Shown one piece after another: positions 35,280-44,155 of a stretch of 64,000 nucleotides of DNA (position 1 is its first letter; each line of letters opens with the position of its first letter). A model generated the notes under the pieces. It made no database searches and was not told where the DNA came from. It worked only from the letters and a program-made list of their open reading frames with translations. This stretch comes from Asticcacaulis sp. SL142 (GTDB lineage Bacteria; Pseudomonadota; Alphaproteobacteria; Caulobacterales; Caulobacteraceae): NCBI RefSeq assembly GCF_026625745.1, contig NZ_CP113061.1, positions 3,441,001 to 3,505,000 of the forward strand. Reading direction: 5' to 3'. The position numbers and the translations under genes were made by a program.

Positions 35280-36227
35280 TTATCTGACCTGAGATGTGGC
35301 GGACGTATGTCTGGCGGGGCGGATATCGACCATCACCGGCAGGTGATCTGAGCCATTAAAGGGGCCGATCGTCTTGCGCGACAGGCTAATGTCATGGCGG
35401 GCAAAGACATTATCGATATTGACGCGTAAGGGCGCGGGCAGCCGTGCGGGCCATGTGCCGCCGATGGTCGGGGCCGCCGACAGGGCATTGGCCTTCATCA
35501 GGGTATGCAGCAAATCGGCACTGGGGGTCGAGTTGAAATCGCCGATAATCACCGTATTGGCACCCGTATGGTCTATCAGATAATCATTCAGGAAATCGCG
35601 TTGCCTGACCTGAGCCTGCGGCGGCTGAAACGGCCATGGACGCGTGAAGTGCGCAACCACCAGCGTAAACCGGCCTTGCGGGGCTAGCACATCGACGCGG
35701 TGCAGGTTGCGGTGATCGATATAGCCGTGGGCATTGGCCAGCGGAAAGCGTGAAAAGACGTGACTGTCCCAGGTCTCGAAATGGTATTCATAGCGTTGGG
35801 TCAAGATTGGCATCAGCCGTTTTTCGGCGCCGGGACTGTCTTCGATATAGGTCACGACATCGGGGTTTTCTGCGATCACCCAGTCGGCTAGGGCTTCCGG
35901 CGTCTTGTTATTGACCCACAGATTGGCAAAGATCAGCTTCACGGGTTTGGTACCCATCGCGGGCGGCGGGCTGTGGTTGACGGCGGCGGGGATCAGGCTG
36001 ATCGCCATCAGAACCGAGGCGATTAAGGCCATCACGCACGGCAGGGCCTTTCGCATCAGCAGAAACAGCAGAGCCAGCCCTGCCGTTACTGTCAGTACCG
36101 GCAGAGTGAAGATGTCGATCAGATAAAGCTCCCGCTTCATCGGATCGAGCCAAACGACACCGCCAAGCGCCAGCAGAGCCGCCGCGGCTATGTAACAGAG
36201 CGCGTTGAAAAGCCTGGTGATAAGCAA
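35280..36227 (-). CDS. Membrane-anchored endonuclease/exonuclease/phosphatase (EEP) family protein
   Basis: This 315-residue protein has three N-terminal hydrophobic segments (about 5-90). A periplasmic-facing EEP domain follows: IFANLWVNNK, TYIEDSPG, VIIGDFNSTP (catalytic Asp-Asn) and GSDHLPVMVDI (catalytic Asp-His). The domain may cut phosphodiesters or nucleic acids outside the cytoplasm. It starts 6 bp after the YbjQ stop and is probably co-transcribed. Confidence 0.85.
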   Translation of the reverse strand: MLITRLFNALCYIAAAALLALGGVVWLDPMKRELYLIDIFTLPVLTVTAGLALLFLLMRKALPCVMALIASVLMAISLIPAAVNHSPPPAMGTKPVKLIFANLWVNNKTPEALADWVIAENPDVVTYIEDSPGAEKRLMPILTQRYEYHFETWDSHVFSRFPLANAHGYIDHRNLHRVDVLAPQGRFTLVVAHFTRPWPFQPPQAQVRQRDFLNDYLIDHTGANTVIIGDFNSTPSADLLHTLMKANALSAAPTIGGTWPARLPAPLRVNIDNVFARHDISLSRKTIGPFNGSDHLPVMVDIRPARHTSATSQVR

Positions 36228-36233
36228 CAGAAT

Positions 36234-36563
36234 TTAACCGAGCTTGACCGCGGTGCCGGAGCAGCTAACCATCAGCATAGTGCCCTGACCGACGGTTTGG
36301 TAGTCGATGTCGACGCTCAAAATCGCCGTACCGCCCAGTTTCTCGGCTTCGATCTGCATTTCCTTGAGGGCCGCATCACGGGCCTGACGCAGGACTTTTT
36401 CATACGATCCTGACCGCCCGCCAATGATATCGCGGATGCCAGCGAACAGGTCGCGGAATATGTTGGCGCCCAGAATGGCTTCGCCGGTGACAATGCCGAG
36501 ATAGGCCTCGACGGGGCGGCCTTCTATCGTGTTGGTCGTGGTCAGGATTATTCCCTCGGACAT
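36234..36563 (-). CDS. YbjQ-family (DUF74) protein
   Basis: This 109-residue protein shows the YbjQ pattern: [25 protein letters not shown], then [23 protein letters not shown] and [20 protein letters not shown]. It forms pentameric rings in known structures, with no settled role. It lies six bases upstream of the EEP gene on the same strand. Confidence 0.9.
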   Translation of the reverse strand: MSEGIILTTTNTIEGRPVEAYLGIVTGEAILGANIFRDLFAGIRDIIGGRSGSYEKVLRQARDAALKEMQIEAEKLGGTAILSVDIDYQTVGQGTMLMVSCSGTAVKLG

Positions 36564-36647
36564 AGTATTTCCTTTTGATTTAAGCTGTGCCTAAATGGCA
36601 GGTGATTGCACGGATTAATATCCACATCCTTGCGGGGGGCAAGGCCT

Positions 36648-37109
36648 ATGTTTGTGAAATCTCATGAAGATGTGAACCGCGTCTATGAACAGATAGGTAC
36701 AATCAAGCGCCTGTCTGACCGCGTTGTGGGCCTTGGGCCGTTTGGTATCGGCCTTGACGGGATTCTGACCTGGATACCGGGGGCGGGGCTGATTTACAGC
36801 ATCGGGGCCAGTATTATTATCCTGCTGCACGGTATTCGGGCGCGCATGGATTTGCCGACTTTTCTGATGGCGGTTGGGGTTTTGTTTGTCGATAACGGCG
36901 TAAGTTCCGTGCCGGTCGTGGGCCAAGCCGCCGACCTGTTCTTTCAGGGCCACCTCTATGCTGCTAAGTTGGTGCAGAACTATATCGACAAGACCCACTA
37001 TGTCGCCGCCAGCAAGCGCGAAGCCCATGCATCAGGGGCGCACGCCGATCATGTCGCGGCGATGAAAGCCGTCAAGGGCAAAAAGCGGGTCATTTACCTT
37101 CATCCGTGA
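36648..37109 (+). CDS. DUF4112-family membrane protein
   Basis: This 153-residue protein matches DUF4112 (LSDRVVGLGPFGIGLDGILTWIPGAG, then LPTFLMAVGVLFVDNGVSSVPVVGQAADLFF). It has two hydrophobic segments and a basic C-terminus. Start MFVKSHEDV was chosen because GGGGGCAAGG lies just upstream; an earlier ATG adds 14 residues. Role unknown. Confidence 0.8.
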   Translation: MFVKSHEDVNRVYEQIGTIKRLSDRVVGLGPFGIGLDGILTWIPGAGLIYSIGASIIILLHGIRARMDLPTFLMAVGVLFVDNGVSSVPVVGQAADLFFQGHLYAAKLVQNYIDKTHYVAASKREAHASGAHADHVAAMKAVKGKKRVIYLHP

Positions 37110-37154
37110 CTATCCCCGCATCTATGCCCGCCGTTAGCCAAGCCGCCATCCTGA

Positions 37155-37177
37155 CCTCAGACCCATTTTATCTGAGG
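37155..37177 (+). promoter_or_regulatory. Hairpin covering the ribosome binding site of the DUF2793 gene
   Basis: Arms CCTCAGA and TCTGAGG flank nine bases. The second arm contains the GAGG ribosome binding sequence of the GTG start at 37185. If formed in the mRNA it would hide that site. Function is inferred. Confidence 0.4.
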
Positions 37178-37184
37178 ATCAATT

Positions 37185-38843
37185 GTGCCCGACACCCAGA
37201 CACCGCGCCTGAACCTTGCCCTGCTGGCGGCGGGGCAGAGCCAGAAACACATCACCCTGAACGAAGCCCTGATGCGCTGCGACGCCCTTATCCACGCCCG
37301 CGTCTTAAGTGTGAGCGTGAGCGCGCAGCCCGCCACGCCGTTGGATGGTGACGCCTATATCCTGCCGTCCGGGGCGGTAGGCGCGGATTGGGCGGGACAG
37401 CCCAATGGGGCGATGATGCGCTATGATACCCACCTATGGGCGGTGATCAATATACCCGCCGGTGCTCTGGTTTATGTCGCCGATACCCAAAGCTTTGTGG
37501 TGCGTACGGACACCGGCTGGGTGGCGCTGGAAAGTCACCTGAAAGCGATAGATAACCTGCTCCGGTTGGGAATCGGTACCGGTGCCGATAGTTATAACCG
37601 GCTGGCGCTCAAAAGCCCGGCGGCCCTCATGTCGGCCGAAGATGGCGGCAGCGGTGATTTCAGTCTGACACTCAACCGCAGTGCCGGTGACGCCGAGGTA
37701 CAGATCCTGTGGCAGTCGGAATACGAGACTCGTGCGCTTTTGGGGCTGTTGGGCGATGATGATCTGACGCTCAAGGTCTCGGACGGCATGAACTGGCGTG
37801 AAGCCTTGCGGGTCAATCACGTCTCAGGGCGCGTGCGGTTTGCCTCGGCGCCGTTTAAGACCGCCAATGTCGTTCAGCGCCGCCATGTCGCAGGGCAGGG
37901 GTGGCTGAACAGCACCACACCTGCTGACCATGACTGGCAAAGCGTCGTCTGGTCGCCGGAGTTGGGCCGGTTCTGCGCCGTCGCCGCATCCGGCACCGGC
38001 AACCGGGTCATGACCTCTGAGGATGGGGTGACGTGGACGCAGCGCACCTCTGCCGCCGATAATAGCTGGATGAGTGTCTGCTGGTCGCGTGAGACCTGGC
38101 AGTTTTGCGCGGTGGCAGCATCGGGCACCGGCAATCGCGTCATGACCTCCCCCGATGGCGTGACGTGGACAGCACGCACATCGGCGGCTGATTATATTTG
38201 GTCAAGTATCTGCTGGTCGTCGGAGCGGCATCTGTTTTGCGCGGTCGCCGCGTCCGGTACAGGCAATCGGGTGATGACCTCACCCGATGGGGCGGTGTGG
38301 ACGGCGCGAACAACCCCGGCTGACCTTGATTGGCGCAGCCTTGTCTGGGCGGGAGAGATGGGTGTGTTTGTCGCAGTAGCCTCATCCGGCACGGGCAGTC
38401 GGATTATGACCTCAGCCGACGGGGTAGTGTGGACGCAGCAGGCCACACCCGCCGATCTTGACTGGCAGGGCTTAAGCTTTTCACCGGAGCTGAACCGTCT
38501 CGTGGCGGTGGCAGCATCGGGTTCGGGCAGTCGCGTCATGACCTCCGACGACGGCATCACCTGGACTTTGCGCACCACGCCCGCTGATCTGGAATGGCGC
38601 AGCGTATCTCGGGCAGCGGAAATTGGCCTGTTTTGCGCGGTGGCCTCATCCGGCACCGGCAATCGTGTCATGACTTCGCCTGATGGTATCAACTGGTCGT
38701 TGGGCGTCAGCGCTGCCGATAAGGGCTGGCACAGCGTAGCATGGTCGCCGGAACTGGGTTTGTTTGCTGCCGTCGCCAATACGGGCACGGGTCAGCGGGC
38801 CATGACCTCAGTGTCGGCTTATAGCTTTACTTACCGGAGCTAA
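37185..38843 (+). CDS. DUF2793 phage-type protein with seven-repeat C-terminal propeller
   Basis: This 552-residue protein begins at GTG with GAGGAT upstream. The first ~120 residues are a DUF2793 domain (RLNLALLAAGQSQKHITLNEAL ... then GDAYILP and GWVAL), found in phage tail and GTA-linked proteins. From W251 it carries seven tandem 44-residue repeats, each with W-x-S-(V/L/I) start, FCAVAASGTGNRVMTS core and DGVTWT end. That is the size and number for a seven-bladed beta-propeller. It probably binds a surface ligand. A holin-like gene follows 4 bp later. Confidence 0.8.
   Translation: MPDTQTPRLNLALLAAGQSQKHITLNEALMRCDALIHARVLSVSVSAQPATPLDGDAYILPSGAVGADWAGQPNGAMMRYDTHLWAVINIPAGALVYVADTQSFVVRTDTGWVALESHLKAIDNLLRLGIGTGADSYNRLALKSPAALMSAEDGGSGDFSLTLNRSAGDAEVQILWQSEYETRALLGLLGDDDLTLKVSDGMNWREALRVNHVSGRVRFASAPFKTANVVQRRHVAGQGWLNSTTPADHDWQSVVWSPELGRFCAVAASGTGNRVMTSEDGVTWTQRTSAADNSWMSVCWSRETWQFCAVAASGTGNRVMTSPDGVTWTARTSAADYIWSSICWSSERHLFCAVAASGTGNRVMTSPDGAVWTARTTPADLDWRSLVWAGEMGVFVAVASSGTGSRIMTSADGVVWTQQATPADLDWQGLSFSPELNRLVAVAASGSGSRVMTSDDGITWTLRTTPADLEWRSVSRAAEIGLFCAVASSGTGNRVMTSPDGINWSLGVSAADKGWHSVAWSPELGLFAAVANTGTGQRAMTSVSAYSFTYRS
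37935..38843 (+). repeat. Seven in-frame tandem repeats of 132 bp
   Basis: Units start at 37935, 38067, 38199, 38331, 38463, 38595 and 38727, each exactly 132 bp, the last a few codons short. Each encodes one propeller blade. DNA similarity between units is high enough (repeated GCATCCGGCACCGGCAA-type core) for slippage or recombination to change copy number. Confidence 0.9.
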
Positions 38844-38847
38844 GGTC

Positions 38848-39363
38848 ATGACCATACTGGATATGATCGGTGGCGCGGGCGCTTTGGGCGGGGTGTTCGG
38901 GGCGGTGGGCTCTGGCCTGAGCCGTCTGATCGGCATCTATGAGCTGCGCGAAAAACGCAAAGACCGCGCCATGGACATCGCCCATGATCGCGACCGCTGG
39001 GATCATGATCTGAGGCTGATCGGGGTGCAGTCGGACGCGCAGGCCCGTCAGGCGGATCAGGCTTTAGACCGCGCCGACACCGAAGGCCGCTGGGCGGGGC
39101 TTGAGGCCTCGATTGCGGCTGAGGCGAAACTGACTGGCGGCTACGCTTGGGTTGAGGCCGTGCGGGCCTTGGTGCGACCGGTACTGACGGTGCTGATCTG
39201 GCTGGTGTTCAGTCTGTTGTTTTTCACGGCTCTGGGGGCGCGATTGCCCGCGGCGATCCGAGACGACATTGTCATCACCTTCGTCAATGCGGTGACGTTT
39301 AGCGCCTCAACCGCGCTAGCGTGGTGGTTTGGCGATCGCGGGCCTGTCCGGCCTAGGTTTTAG
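38848..39363 (+). CDS. Holin-like small membrane protein (phage/GTA type)
   Basis: This 171-residue protein has a Gly-rich hydrophobic N-terminus (MIGGAGALGGVFGAVGSGLSR, partly quoted), a charged coiled middle (about 33-95), then two transmembrane segments and the ending ALAWWFGDR. The WFGDR end and layout resemble 3TM holins of gene transfer agents and phages. It would sit in the inner membrane. It follows the DUF2793 gene by 4 bp and abuts the convergent GGDEF-EAL gene with no gap. Moderate confidence in function. Confidence 0.65.
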   Translation: MTILDMIGGAGALGGVFGAVGSGLSRLIGIYELREKRKDRAMDIAHDRDRWDHDLRLIGVQSDAQARQADQALDRADTEGRWAGLEASIAAEAKLTGGYAWVEAVRALVRPVLTVLIWLVFSLLFFTALGARLPAAIRDDIVITFVNAVTFSASTALAWWFGDRGPVRPRF

Positions 39364-41040
39364 TTACTTCGCCGCCAGCAAAGCCGGAAAGCGCCCATCA
39401 GTCATCAGGGCCGATTTTTCCGGGTCTGCGGCGATCAGGGCTGACAGGGCAATGCGCAGGGCCTCGATCTGTTCGTCGCAGAAGCCATTGACGGTGATTT
39501 CCTCACCGCTGATGGCCTTGCCGAACAAAAAGCCCTGACCCGTTTTGCAGCCCTGCTCGGACAGCCAGTGGGCGGTCTCGAAGTTTTCGATCCCTTCGGC
39601 GGTGGTGGCCAGATCAAGGCTTTTGCACAGGCTTAAAATGGCCTCAACGATCTTGCGGCTGGCCGGGGTGCGCTGGGCGGCCATGACAAAGGACGAATCG
39701 ATCTTGAGCTTATCGATCGGCAGTTCGCGCAGGTGGTTGAGGTTGGAATAGCCGGTGCCGAAATCATCGAGCGCGATGCGCACCCCCTTGGCTTTGAGGG
39801 CAAATAAAATGCGCTTGGCGGCTTCATAATCATGAACCAGCGCGGTCTCGGTCACCTCGACCTCAAGGCGTGAGGGCGGGAACTCATAACTATCCAGCAA
39901 GGTCAGAATGTCTTTGGATAACTGATCATCCATAAGCTGGTTGGGCGAAATATTGAGCGAAATATAGATATCATCCGGCCAGGCCTGCGCATCGACGCAG
40001 GCCTGATCCAGCAGTTGCAGCGTTAACTGATCAATCAACCCCATATCTTCGGCGACCGAAATAAAGGCATAGGGGGCGATGGTGCCGGTTTGTGGATGGT
40101 GCCAGCGCGCCAGAACCTCATAGCCTTCGATCTGCCCGGTCGAGAGGGTGACCAAAGGCTGATAATAGGCTCTGATTTCGCCTTTGAGTATGGCTTGACG
40201 CATGTCGGCTTCGATCCGGGCGCGGGCCTGAATACGGGCATCCATTTCCTGATCATAGTAACGGAACTGCCCGCGGCCATCGTCCTTGGCGCGGTGCAGG
40301 GCCATATCGGCACGTTTCAAAAGCTCGCTGCCGGTCAGGCTATGGGCCTCACACGCCAGGGCAATGCCGATGCTGGCGGCCAGATGGCAGGGGACGGGTT
40401 TATCGGTCGTGACCTCAAACGGGGCCTCAAACGCCTGCAACAGGCGAAGCGCTGTATTGGCATAGGCTTCGTCATCGGTTTGAGCCGACAGCAGAGCCGC
40501 AAACTCATCGCCGGACGTGCGGTAAAGCTGGCCCTGATGGCGCAGGGCCTCGACCATGCGCTCAGCTACCATCTGCAATAACAAATCACCCGCACGGTGG
40601 CCGTGGGTATCATTGAGCGGTTTGAAATTATCGAGGTCAATCATCATCAGACCGACACGGGCGTGGGGCGACGACAGGGCCTCAGCCAGATCCTGGCCCA
40701 GCTTGCGCCGGTTGGGCAGGCCGGTCAGGGCATCAAAAAAAGCAATTTCGTTTAACCTGACTTCGGCCTCATCGCGGGTTTTGAGCGCAGCCTTCAACGC
40801 GATTGCCCGCCGATGTGACAGAACATAGCCGCACGCCAGTAAGGCTAAGAAGACAAAGGCTGCCGAATTAATCCAAGCGGTATGATGGCCATGAGCGAAA
40901 ATAACCAGACCGCGAAACAGGTCGATATAGACGCCAATGCCAATAGCTACCAGAAAGACCAGACCCACCATCAGGTCACGGGCGTTGTCAGCCCGGATGT
41001 GACCGGATAAAAGAGACCCTGAGCGCCTGGATTGGGCCAT
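39364..41040 (-). CDS. Membrane GGDEF-EAL protein (c-di-GMP turnover)
   Basis: This 558-residue protein has two N-terminal transmembrane segments (about 23-45 and 57-75). A GGDEF domain follows (about 95-265) with SGDEF in place of GGDEF. The EAL domain (about 280-530) has EVLARW for the EAL box and keeps DDFGTGYS, the K in IDKLKID and the AEGIE glutamate, so phosphodiesterase activity is plausible. The cyclase half may be weak or only bind GTP. It would tune c-di-GMP and thus motility or attachment. Confidence 0.9.
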   Translation of the reverse strand: MAQSRRSGSLLSGHIRADNARDLMVGLVFLVAIGIGVYIDLFRGLVIFAHGHHTAWINSAAFVFLALLACGYVLSHRRAIALKAALKTRDEAEVRLNEIAFFDALTGLPNRRKLGQDLAEALSSPHARVGLMMIDLDNFKPLNDTHGHRAGDLLLQMVAERMVEALRHQGQLYRTSGDEFAALLSAQTDDEAYANTALRLLQAFEAPFEVTTDKPVPCHLAASIGIALACEAHSLTGSELLKRADMALHRAKDDGRGQFRYYDQEMDARIQARARIEADMRQAILKGEIRAYYQPLVTLSTGQIEGYEVLARWHHPQTGTIAPYAFISVAEDMGLIDQLTLQLLDQACVDAQAWPDDIYISLNISPNQLMDDQLSKDILTLLDSYEFPPSRLEVEVTETALVHDYEAAKRILFALKAKGVRIALDDFGTGYSNLNHLRELPIDKLKIDSSFVMAAQRTPASRKIVEAILSLCKSLDLATTAEGIENFETAHWLSEQGCKTGQGFLFGKAISGEEITVNGFCDEQIEALRIALSALIAADPEKSALMTDGRFPALLAAK

Positions 41041-41290
41041 GAGGAATGCCTTATGGGCTGTTTTTTAGGTTGTACCGGTCTTTGTGCCGTCTTGTCCGCG
41101 GGTCGCTCGACCATCTCGACCATAATGGGCAAAGCATTATACTTCGTTAAGGGTTTTTGAGTTTTCGAGGGGCGATAATTCGCCAAATAAGAGAATTTCG
41201 TGTCATTTTTGCCCTACCGCAGCGCCACAACGATTCGTAATGCGATAGGGCTTGCTATCGAATTAAGAATTTATTAACTTTTTATATAAG

Positions 41291-41327
41291 GCCCCGGTGA
41301 AACCTGTGGGGCGAATGAATCCGGGGC
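41291..41327 (+). promoter_or_regulatory. Hairpin in the leader of the 34-residue membrane peptide
   Basis: Perfect arms GCCCCGG (41291-41297) and CCGGGGC (41321-41327) enclose a 23-base loop. It follows an AT-rich stretch (41255-41290) that could hold a promoter and precedes the small gene by about 45 bases. Otherwise the 41041-41370 gap shows nothing I can name. Confidence 0.4.
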
Positions 41328-41370
41328 GGCAATATAGTACGCTTAAGATTCTTATTCCAATTAGGGCAGG

Positions 41371-41475
41371 ATGAAAATGGAAGCGTTCGTAGGCTTAACC
41401 GCCACCGCGATAATGCTTGCGTGTTTCGTAGCGTTCGTAGTGCTTCCCTGGATGCAGGACCACGAGCATCGCTAA
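41371..41475 (+). CDS. 34-residue single-span membrane peptide
   Basis: The reading frame MKMEAFVGLTATAIMLACFV... continues AFVVLPWMQDHEHR and stops at TAA. It is one hydrophobic helix (about residues 5-27) with a short polar, His-rich tail. A clear TTAGGGCAGG lies directly before the ATG. I do not recognise it; size recalls small subunits such as KdpF or CydX, but sequence does not match those. It is flanked by a leader hairpin and a 16-bp palindrome, and no other gene covers this strand. Confidence 0.6.
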   Translation: MKMEAFVGLTATAIMLACFVAFVVLPWMQDHEHR

Positions 41476-41481
41476 CGACAC

Positions 41482-41497
41482 TCGCATAGCTATGCGA
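41482..41497. repeat. 16-bp perfect palindrome after the small membrane gene
   Basis: TCGCATAGCTATGCGA is fully self-complementary and lies 6 bp past the stop at 41475. As RNA it would make a short stem; there is no T run. It may mark the 3' end or be a protein site. Confidence 0.4.
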
Positions 41498-41519
41498 AAG
41501 ATGTGTAAGTCTTAAAATA

Positions 41520-41741
41520 TCAGGCGGCGCGAGGTCGGGATAATATCCCGGCAATCTCGCGTTCTGTCATGGTGATCAGGTCGCTGGCGTCATCGCTATC
41601 ACCGGCGCGTTCGCCGATCAGCTTTTCAACATAGATACAGGCGCGGTTATATTCGACCGGTCTATGGCCCAGTTCGTCCATAACGCGGTCCAATTTTTCA
41701 AACAGGGCGCGTTTGTCGTCTTCTGACAATGGCTGGCTCAC
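41520..41741 (-). CDS. Small hypothetical acidic protein
   Basis: I do not recognise this 73-residue protein (starts SQPLSEDDKRALFEKLDRV). It is mostly helical and acidic with no membrane segment. I set a GTG start because a perfect AAGGAGG lies 6 bp upstream; the GTG 24 bp earlier lacks one. No operon partner is evident. Confidence 0.65.
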   Translation of the reverse strand: MSQPLSEDDKRALFEKLDRVMDELGHRPVEYNRACIYVEKLIGERAGDSDDASDLITMTEREIAGILSRPRAA

Positions 41742-41856
41742 AGCGATCCTCCTTATCACAAACACATAAAGGCATGATGATACCGTATCATTATTAATAT
41801 AAAGGATCGATAAGTGTCATGTTGCGCTGCGGTAATGGGACGGTAGAAAAAGACAG

Positions 41857-42591
41857 TTAATCCCTGGCGGCCTGTTTGCGGCTATTTTCCGCCATTAGGG
41901 CATTTGAGGCGGTCTCGATCCGCTCGCGCACAGCACTCATAAACTCGGCGCGCTTCATCCCGGCGGGCAGGGGCGGCAGAAATTCATAAACCACAGTGCC
42001 GGGGAAGCGCCTGATGCCGTGGGCAGGCCAGCACTGACCGGAATTGGTGGCCATCAGATAACAGGGCGCCTCCAGATCGCGATAAATAGCGGCGACCCCC
42101 GGCTTATAGGTTGGGTCTTCGCCGACCTCGGTGCGCGTACCTTCGGGGAAGATCACGATCTGACGCTGCTCGCGCAGGCGTTCTTTGGCCATGACCAGCA
42201 TGGATTTGAGCGCCTTGGCTGCGTCTTCGCGTTTGATCGGGATCATATGGGCGCGCCACATGTACCAGCCGAAAAACGGCATCCGCGTCAGTTCTTTTTT
42301 GAGCACAAAGCAGGTATCCGGCAGGATCAGAAACGGCGCTATGGTATCGAGCATGCTCATGTGCTTGCCCGCAATCAGGGCAGACCCCTGCGGGGCATAT
42401 TCAAGGCCGCGAAACTCGACCTTAACGCCGGAGATGACCTTAAGCCCCCAAATTACACATTTCGCCCACCAACGGATGATAGCCATCACCATTTTTCGCG
42501 GCAGCAGCAGCAGGGGGGAGAGGCCGAAACCGACCAGGAAGATCATGCCGTAAAGCCAGATCTGGAACAGAATATTTCGCAAAGCCATCAC
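41857..42591 (-). CDS. plsC: 1-acyl-sn-glycerol-3-phosphate acyltransferase
   Basis: This 244-residue protein has one or two N-terminal membrane segments. The acyltransferase blocks are present: GKHMSMLDTIAP (HX4D), MIPIKREDA and FPEGTRTEVG. It makes phosphatidic acid at the inner membrane. Its GTG/ATG start follows directly on the TAA of the DUF218 gene, so the two are probably translated together, downstream of ftsEX. Confidence 0.92.
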   Translation of the reverse strand: MMALRNILFQIWLYGMIFLVGFGLSPLLLLPRKMVMAIIRWWAKCVIWGLKVISGVKVEFRGLEYAPQGSALIAGKHMSMLDTIAPFLILPDTCFVLKKELTRMPFFGWYMWRAHMIPIKREDAAKALKSMLVMAKERLREQRQIVIFPEGTRTEVGEDPTYKPGVAAIYRDLEAPCYLMATNSGQCWPAHGIRRFPGTVVYEFLPPLPAGMKRAEFMSAVRERIETASNALMAENSRKQAARD

Positions 42592-43239
42592 TTAAGAAGA
42601 AGTCTCCGGGGCCACGCCATCGGCATGTTTATCCTTGCCGAACAGCGACGCGACACTCCCTACCAGATTACGCCCCAGTATGGCGAGGTATTTGCAATAT
42701 TCGATCACCAGAACCCGCGACCCTGAGGTCGATTTCCACCACGCCCGCGCATCCAGAGACGGTGTGGCCACCGGGTAGGCGTGCAGTGTCGCTTCGGGCA
42801 GGGCTTGCTTGATCTCCAGCAAACTGCGCGGCATGTGGTAGTCGGAGGTGACCACGATCAGGTCATCATAGTCCTTGGCCCGCGCCCAGGCGGCGATTTC
42901 GGCGGCATTACCCACCGTATCAACGGCATCAAAGCCCAGATCAACGCAGCAGTCATAGAGCCGCTTTGAGCCATCGGTGACGGGCAGCAGTTCCGGACGG
43001 CGCACCTCTTTGTTGACGCCGGAGATCAGCAGACGCTCACCTTTGCGCCGTTCCAGCAGGCGCATACCTTCGCGGATGCGCATGTCGGAGGCACCGGTAA
43101 GCGCGACGATCGCGTCAGCCTTGTCTTCGGGCTCGATGGCGGGGGTCGAATCGATGACACGGTCAGCAAAGAAAAACAGACCCGCCACCCACAACAGGAT
43201 CAGGCTGAGGACAGCCAGCATAATCTTACGCTTTTTCAT
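42592..43239 (-). CDS. DUF218 (YdcF/SanA-like) membrane-anchored protein
   Basis: This 215-residue protein has an N-terminal signal anchor (about 5-27). The DUF218 domain shows DAIVALTGASDMRIREGMRLL, then DTVGNAAEIAAWA and VVTSDYHMPRS. Relatives act in envelope or cell-wall metabolism, with undefined chemistry. Its start overlaps the ftsX end by 14 bp and plsC follows at once. Confidence 0.88.
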   Translation of the reverse strand: MKKRKIMLAVLSLILLWVAGLFFFADRVIDSTPAIEPEDKADAIVALTGASDMRIREGMRLLERRKGERLLISGVNKEVRRPELLPVTDGSKRLYDCCVDLGFDAVDTVGNAAEIAAWARAKDYDDLIVVTSDYHMPRSLLEIKQALPEATLHAYPVATPSLDARAWWKSTSGSRVLVIEYCKYLAILGRNLVGSVASLFGKDKHADGVAPETSS

Positions 43240-44155
43240 GTGCTCCCCCCAATAGTCTCAACGTGACCATGCGTGCGGTCGTGGCGGAAATCAATGCCAC
43301 CAGTAACGGACACGGTATTAATATTAACAGGTCAAACCACGAAAAGGGAAGGGCTAAGGCAAAGCTTTGTGACGGGGAGATCAGTTTGATGATCACTGTG
43401 ACCAGACCCGCCGCCGCCGCACCCATGACACCGGAGGTCACGGCAAGGCTCATGAAGCGGTACTGAAAGCGCTGGGCGATAAAGCCATCGGACGCACCGC
43501 ACAGGCTTAAAATTTCGATAATGTCCGATCGTGTGGTCAAACCGGCGCGGGTGGCAAAGCTGACGACGGCCCCTGCGGCGACCGCGACAATCGTGAAAAT
43601 CGCAAACGATATCAGTCGAATAATCAGGGCCGCTTGCTCGATATCCTTAAGCCAGGTCGAATGGTCATCAAGGCTGGCGTCAATGTCGCGGGCGGTCAGC
43701 GCGCTCATAACATCAATGGCGGTGGCGGGGTTGTCCTTATCCAGCCTGACCTCGACCAGATTGGGTACGGGCAGGTCATCCAGTACCACATCGCCCAGCC
43801 AAGGCTTGATCAGCTCTCGGGCGCGTTCAGGCTCAAGGGCCGCGGCTTCTTCGACGCCCTTGACGCCGCCCAGAATCTCAGCGGCCTTGGCGGCGGCCAT
43901 GGCCCCGGTCTCCAGCCCTGACGGGCGCACCTGCACGGTGACTTCGGCGCGCAGGTCGCGGGCCCAGCCCTGCGCCGCCCGGTCAGAGGCCATAGCCACA
44001 ATCGCCGACAGGCAAGCGATGAAGCACAGGACGGCGATGACAAAGTGCAGCGACACTTCGCGGGTGTCTTCGGCCGGCAAAAGGTCGGCCCGGACAATGC
44101 CGGGAATGGACTCTTTGGGGGCTTTGACTTTCTTACGACGCAACACGCGGATCAT
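43226..44155 (-). CDS. ftsX: Cell division permease FtsX
   Basis: This 309-residue protein has a cytoplasmic N-terminus, one membrane segment (about 32-55), a periplasmic loop (about 60-165) and three C-terminal segments, the FtsX layout. The motif SLCGASDGFIAQRFQYRFM is typical of the coupling region. With FtsE it controls peptidoglycan hydrolases at the septum. It overlaps ftsE by ATGA. Confidence 0.92.
   Translation of the reverse strand: MIRVLRRKKVKAPKESIPGIVRADLLPAEDTREVSLHFVIAVLCFIACLSAIVAMASDRAAQGWARDLRAEVTVQVRPSGLETGAMAAAKAAEILGGVKGVEEAAALEPERARELIKPWLGDVVLDDLPVPNLVEVRLDKDNPATAIDVMSALTARDIDASLDDHSTWLKDIEQAALIIRLISFAIFTIVAVAAGAVVSFATRAGLTTRSDIIEILSLCGASDGFIAQRFQYRFMSLAVTSGVMGAAAAGLVTVIIKLISPSQSFALALPFSWFDLLILIPCPLLVALISATTARMVTLRLLGGAHEKA

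Noticed and set aside
37935-38843. CRISPR-like array from regular repeats
   Set aside because: Repeats are 132 bp, contiguous without spacers and in frame with a protein; they are propeller blades.
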